From: Thecamonas trahens ATCC 50062
Lineage: Eukaryota > Apusozoa > Apusomonadida > Apusomonadidae
Assembly: GCF_000142905.1 (NCBI RefSeq)
Contig: NW_013657677.1
Span: 124,001 to 188,000, forward strand
Length of the DNA: 64,000 nucleotides
Direction: 5' to 3'
Notes under the pieces: generated by a model
What the model was told of the DNA's origin: nothing
The model's input: only the letters and a program-made list of their open reading frames with translations
The model's database searches: none
Shown: positions 56,423-64,000 of the stretch, piece by piece
Layout of the letters: each line of letters begins with the position of its first letter
How positions within the stretch are numbered: position 1 is the first letter of the stretch
Program-made: the position numbers and the translations under genes

Positions 56423-57457
56423 ATGCTCCGTGCTGCCTTTGGAAGCTCTGGCCTGGAGGTCGCTGCAGAGTTCACCACCCTCACCGGCGAACCCCAGTCG
56501 ACCACGACATCACCCAACAGGCTTCCGCTCTACATTGGTGATGAGGACATCCGCGGAATGCTGTACATTACCGCTCCTTTGTCTGCGCCCGCATCTGCTG
56601 CTGAAGCAGAGCCCACATCCGCTGACATAGAGCCCTCCGACGAGCACGCGACTGACGCCGTCGCAGCCACCGCTCCGCCCGCCGCCGTCCAGTTCGTCCA
56701 CGATGGCCTGACCCTCGAGCTTGAAGGCGTGGTGACGACCACTACTGGCGATCGCATCGTCTTTCTCTCAACTTGCGTCAAACTCGCCCGCGCTGGTACC
56801 CTTGCTGCCGTGCCCGGCGGCGATCCGCTAGTCTTTGGCTTTCAGATCAACAACCTCGACAAGCCGCACGAGTCGTACGTCGGTTCCAACGTCACTGTCG
56901 CCTACCTTCTCCGCCTCGTTGCCTCCAAGCCACGCAAGCTGCTTGGTAGCGCCGGCGCTCGCGCCAAGCACGAATTCTCCATCTGGGTCGCAAACTACCA
57001 GGTCCCGCCCGAGCGCAATCCCCCTCTCGTCATCGAGTTTGGCTTTGACGACGTCCTCAAGGTTGAGCTCGAGTACGCCCAGTCCAAGTTTGCCCTCGAC
57101 GACGTCCTCGTCGGTCGCCTCTACTTTGAAACCGTCCGCATCGCCATCGACTCGATTGCGCTCTCGCTCGTCCGAGTTGAGTCGGTTGTCCACGGGCCAG
57201 GCACCCTCCGCAAGTCGCGGCCCATCTTCTACCACGAAATCACCGACGGCGCGCCCGTCCACGGCGAAGCGGTCCCCATCCGCATCTTTCTCGACGACTT
57301 TCCGCTCACCCCGACCTACAAGAACATCCACAACGTGTTCTCGGTCAAGTACGTCCTCAACATCATCGTTGTCGACGACGCTGACCGTCGCTACTTTAAG
57401 CAGCAGGAAATAGTACTCTGGCGGCCGCCGCCGGGCGACCTCATTGAACTCGAGTAG
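56423..57457 (+). CDS. VPS26: Retromer subunit VPS26
   Basis: A single-exon gene of 344 residues with the two-lobed arrestin-like fold. Family segments include DKPHESYVGSNVTVAYLLR, IEFGFDDVLKVELEYAQSKF, DDVLVGRLYFETVRI, HGEAVPIRIFLDDFPLTPTY and the near-invariant DADRRYFKQQEIVLWRPPP. VPS26 binds VPS35 and sorting nexins and returns cargo from endosomes to the Golgi or cell surface. The EIVLWR end favours VPS26A/B over the retriever subunit VPS26C. An Ala/Pro/Glu-rich insertion (about 53-88) interrupts the N-terminal lobe and is not usual. The stop is 134 nt from that of the convergent kinesin gene. Confidence 0.93.
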   Translation: MLRAAFGSSGLEVAAEFTTLTGEPQSTTTSPNRLPLYIGDEDIRGMLYITAPLSAPASAAEAEPTSADIEPSDEHATDAVAATAPPAAVQFVHDGLTLELEGVVTTTTGDRIVFLSTCVKLARAGTLAAVPGGDPLVFGFQINNLDKPHESYVGSNVTVAYLLRLVASKPRKLLGSAGARAKHEFSIWVANYQVPPERNPPLVIEFGFDDVLKVELEYAQSKFALDDVLVGRLYFETVRIAIDSIALSLVRVESVVHGPGTLRKSRPIFYHEITDGAPVHGEAVPIRIFLDDFPLTPTYKNIHNVFSVKYVLNIIVVDDADRRYFKQQEIVLWRPPPGDLIELE

Positions 57458-57591
57458 CAGGCGTGTGTCCCCTCTGTGCGCCCACATCGGTCTCATGCTG
57501 TCTGCTGACGCAGGGAAGCCCATTGGCGGCGCTCGTCTAGGCTGCGGCGCTCCTCGCATCGCACCCCGTCACAGCACCTCCCATAGGGTTC

Positions 57592-60500
57592 TCACCACGA
57601 AAAGCCCATGTTGGCCGCCACCGACTCGTCGACTTCGGCAAACTCGGCCGCCATTCGCTCGCGGAACGCCGCGTCGGCCCGAGCAGCCTCCTCCTGCGCT
57701 CGCTTGAGGTGCTCGCTCTCAGTCTTAGCCAGCCGCTGCCGGATGACCCGAAAGTCGAGCGCCCCGTTCATGCCAAAGTCAATCGAGCCGCGCGACTTGG
57801 CGTTCCACACCCGCTTCTCGCTCGACGATGGCGAGAGCGACGCAATGCGCCGGTTGACCGGAGTGGCTGGCGTCGACGGCGCCGACGAGCTCGACGCCTC
57901 GCCGTTGGAGATGCTTGGCCCGCGAACCTGCGTCCGCCGCGCCTCGGCCAGGAGAGCCTCGAGCTCGACAATACGCGCGTCGCGAATGGCTACGTCTGCC
58001 TGAGCGTCTTTCAACGATCCGTTGGCCTCCTTCAGCTCGGCACGCGCGAGCGCAAGCTCACGCTGGGCCTCAGCAAGCCGCTCCTCGTGTCGCTCATCCG
58101 CATCAGCCTTAGCCTTAAGCTTGGCCTCGGCCGTCGACGCCAGCTGCTTGGCAATCATGACCTCATGCTCAAGCTTGGACTTTTCTGCCGCCGTACGTTG
58201 TGCCTTGAGCTTGGCCTGCACAAGTGCACCCTCGGTCTCCATAGCCTTGGACACCACAGCCGCAGCCTCATCGAGCGGCGCCACAGCCTCGATCGTCGCC
58301 ACTTTGCTCTTCATCGACGAGATCGTCGCCTGTAGCTCGGCAATCTGCTTGTGGAGCTCCTCATTGCGCTTGGCTGCAAGCTGTGCCACACGGCCCTGCG
58401 TTGCCCATCCGGCGCCTCCGGTCTTAGTCAGCTCATCAACTTGGTCTTGCGACGCCGACAGCGCAACCTTGGCCTCGGTCAGCTCCGCCCGCAATTCTTC
58501 AACCGTAGCCGCGTGCACCTGTCCCTCCTCCTCGAGACGCGCCTCAAGCCCAGCCACTTGCTCTTCGAGAAGCTTGACCCGCGCCGCATCGGCCTCGGCA
58601 GGCGCCAACTCCTCGGCAACCTTGCGGTTGACCTGCGACGTAAGCTCCTCGACGCGCGCGGCGAGCGCATCGCGATCGCGCTCCGCCTCTTCCATCTGCT
58701 CGATCACGCCGTCAATGTCGGTCTGTGCCTGCTCGCGGACTTCAGCGGCCTCGGCACGCACCTCAGCGAGCTCGTTCTGAAGCTCAGTCACCTGCGCCTC
58801 TACCTCGGCCTGGACCACCCCGCCGCCGCCGCCGCCCGATCCGGCCCCATCGCCAGCCTCGGCCGCCTCCAGCGCTTCCACAAGCTCGGCCTCACGTGCC
58901 GCCAACGTCTCTTGCAGCTGCTTGACCTCCGCACGGAGCTCCTGCACTGCAGACTCGTTCTGTGCGGCCTCTTGCTTCTCTGCAAGAAGATCGCTGAGCT
59001 TGGCCTGCACCTTCTCCAGCTCAGCCTCTGTCGCGTCGGTGAGCTCGGCCATGTCGGCCATGTCCTCATCCTTCTCCTCAAGCGCTGTCATAAGCTCGGC
59101 CTTGTCGTCCTCCAACGCCGCAATCTGCGCCACACCGTCGGCCACAGCGGCCTCCAGCTCGGAGATCTTAAACTGAGCCTCGTTCGCCGCCGCCTCGGCC
59201 GCTTCCTCAGCTTCGGTCATCGCTGTGTGCAGCGCCTCCATCTCCTCCTCGAGCTCCCCCACCATGGTCTGAAGCTCATCGGCCTCCTCCCTGGCCTCCT
59301 CAGCATCCGCTCGCGCGTTCTCCATCGACTCGGCCATCTCCTCCAACTCGGCATCGGCCTTGGCTTGGAGCTCTACAAGTTGCATCCGCAACTCGGCGAC
59401 CACACGCGGGTCAGCACCGCTGTCGTCATCCTCGCCGTCTTCGCCAATTTCGTCACCTTCGGCAACCGAAGGTCCTTCGCCATCGTCCTCTCCGTCCGCC
59501 TCCTCGGCCTCGGCAGGATGCACACCCGCGTTGGCCTTGTACCACGCAAGCTCTTGGCCAGCGCTGCATTGCGGAGCGTCAGCGCCTCGACTTCCTTCTT
59601 CAGCGCTTCAAGCATAGCCATCAGCTGGTCACGGGTGTACTGCCGGTTGACCTTGACGACATTGACCAGCATCTTGGCCCGCTTGGCAAACTCGAGCGTC
59701 GAAATCGTCTCCAGCAAGTTGTACCGCGCTGGCGAGCACGCTACCACCAGCGTTGTCTTGGTGTTGCCCACCAGCGAATCCTGCAGAATCCGTGTCAGCT
59801 GCGAGTCGCGGAACGGCACTTGCGGGAGCTTCTTGCGCGACGGCTTGTACTTTTGCCGCGCGCCATCGCCTCGCGCTCCCGCTCTTCTTCCTTGCGCTTA
59901 AACGCTTGGATGTCGCCAATGACCTTGATGCACCGCCCCAGTGTCGACAGCGACTGGTTGATCGACTTGGCCTCGTGCGCAGCTGCCCCGGTCGCCCCGG
60001 TCTTGGACAGCTTCTCTGAGCCGGCAAGATCCACCATGTACAGCCGCCCCTCCCGCTCCATTCGGCTTGGATCGTCACTGCTCATCTTACGAAGCTTGAG
60101 CATAAACACGCAGTGCGAGCGCGACGACTCTTGGTTCATCTTGGTCGCCGCCTGCGCACGCGCCATCTCGCCTTTGACAATCAGCTCGTACACCTCGTTG
60201 ATGGTGTGCACGCGCTCCTCGTGGAGGTCACGGACGTAGACCTGCTTCTGTCCGTTCTCCATCTTCTCCATCACCTTGAGGTCCTTGCCTGCTGTGTTGA
60301 TCAGGTCGTTGATCCGCTCGTTGTACAGCTCCAGATACGAGACATACACCTGCCACACGTTCTTCTTGTCGTTGGTCACCATCTCCAGGATGTCCATGCA
60401 TGCCCGCGGAATGATTCCTCGAAGCGACGCGTCGCCAATTCGCGGGCCAAACATCGAGAACGTCTTGCCCGACCCGGTCTGTCCGTACGCAAACAACGTG

Positions 60501-60947
60501 CCGTTGTACCCGGCCTTGACATCCTCAATCGTCGCCTTGGCCGCACGCTCGTAGATCTCAGACTGCGGCGACTGGTCATAGAACACGTGGTCAAACTTGT
60601 ACTGCTTCGGCATCTCATCCTTGGACAGCGAGATCGAGATCTGCCCGTCGTCCGAGCAATTCACCGCAGACTTCTTCCCGCCGTCCTCAGCCCTCTCGCG
60701 GTCATTGACTGGCCGGAACCGTACAATGACCTACATCCGCACATCCACACACATGCACCGTTTTCCATCCAGTGTTCCCCATCACTGTGTGAGCTTACTC
60801 CGCTTCCCTGCTCGCCACCTCCCATTCCCCCGCACCTCTCAGCAGCGCTCCCCCCACACGCTCCTGACACGCCTTCTCCCACTCCCTGCCGGCCCTCTTC
60901 CAACCACATACCTTGACCCCTGCCTCTTCTGCCGACCTTGCCGACAT
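57592..60947 (-). CDS. Kinesin heavy chain with N-terminal motor, kinesin-1-like (two exons, two frame breaks)
   Basis: Exon 1 (60912-60947) encodes MSARSAEEAGVK; a 181-nt GTATGT...TAG intron leads to exon 2 (57592-60730) starting VIVRFRPVNDRE, for about 1,058 residues. Motor motifs: P-loop GQTGSGKT (about 95-102), switch I NQESSRSH, switch II VDLAGSEK, then PFRDSQLTRILQDSLVGNTK and FAKRAK. The neck VNRQYTRDQLMAMLEALKKE resembles conventional kinesin. A long acidic coiled coil follows, and the tail (about 950-1058) has a Ser/Pro-rich patch. The frame breaks in the A run at 59851-59854 and near 59552-59556; one extra base at each restores KKYKPSRKKLPQVPF and KELAWYKANAGVHP. It should move cargo to microtubule plus ends. 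No kinesin-1 IAK autoinhibition motif was seen, so the subfamily is tentative. Confidence 0.88.
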
Positions 60948-61295
60948 GTTTTGACTCTTCTGCTCGCCGCCTCCACACCGTCCACTCTAGGCTCAGCAGA
61001 GTCAGATGTCTGCCCCTCTCCTTCCTTCCTTCCTCTCCTTCCTTGCTCCACGCCCGAGTCGAACACCCGCCGGTTCCGTGTTCGTCTCGTGGAGAGGACC
61101 TTCCCACTGCTCCAAAATTCTCGGGAATGCACGCCAGGCGGCTGCTGCTGCCACCGACACCAACGGTGCTTGCTGCAGGCTCGCAATCAGGATCCTGTCT
61201 CCTCACTCCTGAACTCACCTCTTCTCCACCACACACAAGCTCGCTCGCTCACTCGCTCTCGGTCTCTCTCTCTCTCTCTCGCATTTGTATTGCTC
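60948..61295. promoter_or_regulatory. Divergent promoter region of kinesin and EF-hand genes
   Basis: 348 nt between the two start codons, rich in C and T on the + strand, with a (CT)n run at about 61261-61281 just before the EF-hand ATG. No TATA element was recognised. Confidence 0.55.
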
Positions 61296-61793
61296 ATGGA
61301 GGAGCTCGACGCCGACATGGTGGCTGACTTTAAGGAGGCATTCTCGGTCTTTGACGTCGACAAGGTTGGCTCCATCACCGCCGGCCAGCTCCGCCAGCTC
61401 CTCGCCGCCGCGGGCATGGAGCTTCCGTCCCCGGCTCCTGGCTCTCCGCCAGGCTCGTGCGAACTGCTTGACCTGGTCAACTCGGTGGTCGGCGACATTG
61501 TGGGCGAGCAGGTCTCAGACACAACCCCGCTCACCTTTCCACAGTTTGTTCAGCTCATGGCCAACCTCGTCCCGCCGGGTAAGTCCTTTGAAGACGAGGT
61601 TGATGCCGTCTTTGACACCATGGCCGCTGGCGCCGACGCTGTCTCTGCAGACCATCTGGCTTCCACCGCTGCCCTCATCGGCGATGCTGTTCCCGATATC
61701 GACGAGCTCAACGATGTCGTCGCCGCTGTCGATCCGGCTACAGGCAACGCTGTCTCGCGCGATGCCTTTCGGGCTCTCATGCAACACTCGTGA
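61296..61793 (+). CDS. Divergent calmodulin/centrin-like EF-hand protein
   Basis: An intronless gene of 165 residues. The start VADFKEAFSVFDVDKVGSIT aligns well with the first calmodulin EF-hand. Four EF-hand-like units can be traced (about 8-40, 57-92, 97-130 and 130-163), separated by a Pro/Ser-rich insert after the first. The calcium loops are degenerate: loop 1 (DVDKVGSITAGQ) has Val at position 5 and Gln at position 12, and the others lack most acidic ligands, so calcium binding is doubtful. Similar calcium-free calmodulin-like proteins act as myosin or axonemal light chains; nothing here fixes the partner. Confidence 0.8.
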   Translation: MEELDADMVADFKEAFSVFDVDKVGSITAGQLRQLLAAAGMELPSPAPGSPPGSCELLDLVNSVVGDIVGEQVSDTTPLTFPQFVQLMANLVPPGKSFEDEVDAVFDTMAAGADAVSADHLASTAALIGDAVPDIDELNDVVAAVDPATGNAVSRDAFRALMQHS

Positions 61794-62161
61794 CCAAACG
61801 GGCCTGAATCCCAAATCATACATTACTCGCCCCGTGTCGTGTCTTGTGCTGCTGCGGGCGAGGTCTCTCTCCCATCCCATATCCTGCTCTGTTGGGCAGA
61901 GTGGCAACGAACTGCTCATCATCGCCAGATCTGGATCACAAACCAGCACCGCCAGCACGATCGCCACGGCAGTCAATAACTACATACAGCTCCATTGTCT
62001 CCTTTTCTTCCCCCCTCCCCCTCCCCGCTCCATCTTTTCCCGCCTCTTTCGCGCCATTTTGTTGATCAGGCACGCAGCCACCTCTCACAACCTTTTGCTC
62101 TTCCTACCCCCTACACTCGACGCTCACCGCCGCCCACCGTCACTTCCAGGCCAGACAGACC
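61794..62161. other. Intergenic region upstream of the centriolin-like gene
   Basis: 368 nt between two + strand genes, C/T-rich towards the second gene (about 62008-62130). It is expected to contain the EF-hand 3' UTR and the next promoter; nothing specific was recognised. Confidence 0.5.
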
Positions 62162-64000
62162 ATGTCTGTTCGCCACATTACGCCGACGCTGCTGGAAAAG
62201 GCGGCAGGCGTGCCACAGAGCAGATTCAAGACGGTGACCAGCCTCAGCCTCCGCGGAGCCTCGCCGCTCTCGCCAAGCCACCCCAACCGCGCAGCCTCGC
62301 GCCGGCCGTCCATCCGCTACATCGAGAACCTGGAGCCGTTTGTCGCCCTCACCTCGCTTGACCTCTCGCACAATGCCATCGCCAAGCTGAGCGGGCTCAC
62401 CCATCTGCGCTCGCTCACCACCCTCAATCTCGCCGACAACAAGCTCACCTCGCTGTCCGCACTCACGTCGCCGGCGCCGGCCAAGGGCGCCACCACCCTC
62501 CGGCCGCGGGTCTTTTCCGGCGCTGACCTCGCTCAACGCGTCCGGCAACTACATCAAGCGCATCCCGCCATCGATCTCGGCCTTGCCCGCGCTTCAGGTC
62601 CTTCGCCTCGCCCGCAACGACATCGGCTTCCTCCGCGATGTCGAACACATGGCTGGCAATCTCAACCTGGTCAACCTCACCCTCCACTCAAACCCTGTTG
62701 CCGACCTCCCGCACGCTCGCGCCTTTGTCGTCTTTACCCTTCCCGCCCTCGAGGTCCTTGACGGTGACGCCATCGAGCCGGGCGAGCGAGCTGCCGCCGC
62801 CACGCGCTTCTCCAAGACTGAGCTCCAAGTTTTCCAGGACGCGCTGGACTCTCAGGCGTCGGTCAACCACGAGCTGGAAGACGAGAATGCTCGTTTGCAC
62901 GACTCGCTCGAGTCGCTCAAGGCTCGTGCTGCCGAGCTGGAGGCTGCCGTCAACGACTCTCGTTCCGAGGCGCAGTCAGCGGCTGCCGCCGCCGCTGAGA
63001 AGGCTGCCCTCCTCGCCCAGACCACTTCGGAGCTGAACAAGACTTCCGAGCTGCTGTACGAGGTTGAGCAAGAGCTGGCTTTTTACAAGATTGACTCGTC
63101 GTTTTCATCACGTCTTCCCTCCCACCATCCGCCCACCAACGTCTCTGCCATCGCCAGCAAGCCCGGCGGCTCGACTGATGGCTCGGATGGTTCTGGCCCC
63201 GACGCCGACTCGCTCAACATCTCTGCTCTCAACCTTTCCCTTGAGCTGCTCAACCTCCACGACTCGCTGCGGAATCTGGCGGCTTCGTCTGAGCTGCTGG
63301 AAGAGCGCCTTCTCGCGGCCAACACCCAAAAGGCATCCGCTGAAGGCCTTGCCCAGCTCCACTCACAGAGTGCGGCTGCTGCCAGCGAAAAGGTCTCTGC
63401 TCTTCGACGCGAGCTCGCCGAGCTTGACTACCGCTCGTCTGAGATGGATCTTGCTGGCTCGCCGCATCCGCACTCGGGACGCTCCGAGCTTGAGGCTGCC
63501 ATCGCCCACCTCTCTGCCGAGCTCTCAGCTGAGCTGGCCACCGGCGACAAGCTCCAGGCACGCTCAACCCAGCTCAAGGCTGACATTGCCTCACATCGGG
63601 ACTTGCTCCATCTTCGCGGTGAGTCGCCGAGCTCGTCCTCGCCCGAGTCGCAGATCCTTGCCAAACGGCTCGCCGACGCTGAAGCAGCTTACGTCGCCAC
63701 TATTGACGCACTCGAGCTCTGTGTCGCTCGCTCGCGCGAGCTTGAGGATGAGCTTGCCGCTGCAAAGACTGCTCTGACTGCTGATGGCCTGCCTGGACCC
63801 GAGCCGGCCTCCAAGGCGCGCGCCGCCATATTGTCATCGCTTGCCGCTCGTCGCAACGCATTGTGCGCCGCTCTAGATGCTGCTCTTGAAACCAGAGCCA
63901 CGCCGCCGCGTCAGCGACTGTGCACGAGCAAGCACTGGCTCGGCTTCAGCGCGAGACGCTCGAGTACAAAGCCACGCTCGAGGCTCTTGCTGCCGATCGC
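62162..64000 (+). CDS. Centriolin-like LRR/coiled-coil protein (3' partial, frame breaks)
   Basis: The start MSVRHITPTLLEKAAG and the SDS22-type leucine-rich repeats (SIRYIENLEPFVALTSLDLS, LRSLTTLNLADNKLTSL) correspond to the N-terminus of centriolin (CNTRL/CEP110). After a frame change at the T run 62513-62516 (one T fewer gives VFPALTSLNASGNYIKRIP) the repeats continue to LPALEVLDG, then a coiled coil with YEVEQELAFYKIDSSF, almost the same as centriolin's ELEQELAFYKID. Centriolin sits on subdistal appendages of the mother centriole and works in ciliogenesis and abscission. A further break is likely near 63890, after which another frame reads HEQALARLQRETLEYKATLE to the window edge. The true length is unknown. 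Alternative: another LRR-coiled-coil centrosome protein (LRRCC1 type). Confidence 0.78.

Overview
The window is nuclear DNA of a unicellular eukaryote with a GC-rich, gene-dense genome. Evidence: spliced genes with a very uniform 5' splice site (GTACGT or GTATGT), small introns (76 to 515 nt), two 20S proteasome subunits, spliceosome factors (CWC22, SYF2), the kinetochore protein NUF2, a kinesin and a centriolin-like protein, which points to a flagellated or centriole-bearing cell. The overall style resembles the apusomonad Thecamonas trahens; that is recognition by eye, not proof.

Layout. 1-6559 (+): a giant kinase-like/LRR protein, open at the left edge. 6621-9383 (-): an SDHAF1-like LYR protein, the SUMO E2 UBC9 and a delta-12-type fatty acid desaturase. 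9940-13168: a sedolisin protease (-) divergent from a BTB/pentapeptide protein (+). 13210-18604 (-): an unassigned coiled-coil protein, CWC22 and proteasome alpha 4. 18605-19520: a non-coding block with duplicated segments and a 35-bp palindrome. 19521-24517: SYF2 (+), mitochondrial elongation factor G2 (-), GDP-mannose 3,5-epimerase (+). 24602-44022 (-): one gene for an ankyrin/coiled-coil protein of about 6,300 residues. 44240-49479: a neuferricin-like heme protein (-), NUF2 (+), a small membrane protein (+), an AMSH-like deubiquitinase (-). 49880-50190: an AT-rich island. 50317-57457: a CAP-TM-SH3 receptor-like protein (+), an HtrL/YibB-type protein (-), a Nudix hydrolase (+), proteasome beta 5 (+), VPS26 (+). 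57592-64000: a kinesin (-), an EF-hand protein (+) and a centriolin-like gene (+) that runs off the right edge.

Genes are tightly packed. Convergent pairs are separated by as little as 24 to 61 nt, and divergent pairs share promoters of about 170 to 390 nt. No operon-like functional grouping is seen, although several genes serve the microtubule and division apparatus (NUF2, kinesin, centriolin, possibly the coiled-coil giant) and protein turnover (UBC9, AMSH, alpha 4, beta 5).

At least nine reading-frame breaks occur inside otherwise well-conserved genes, and most lie in short homopolymers. They are most simply base-calling errors in the assembly, so those genes are annotated here as intact with frame notes. 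Exon boundaries were inferred by hand from splice motifs, phase and protein-family continuity.
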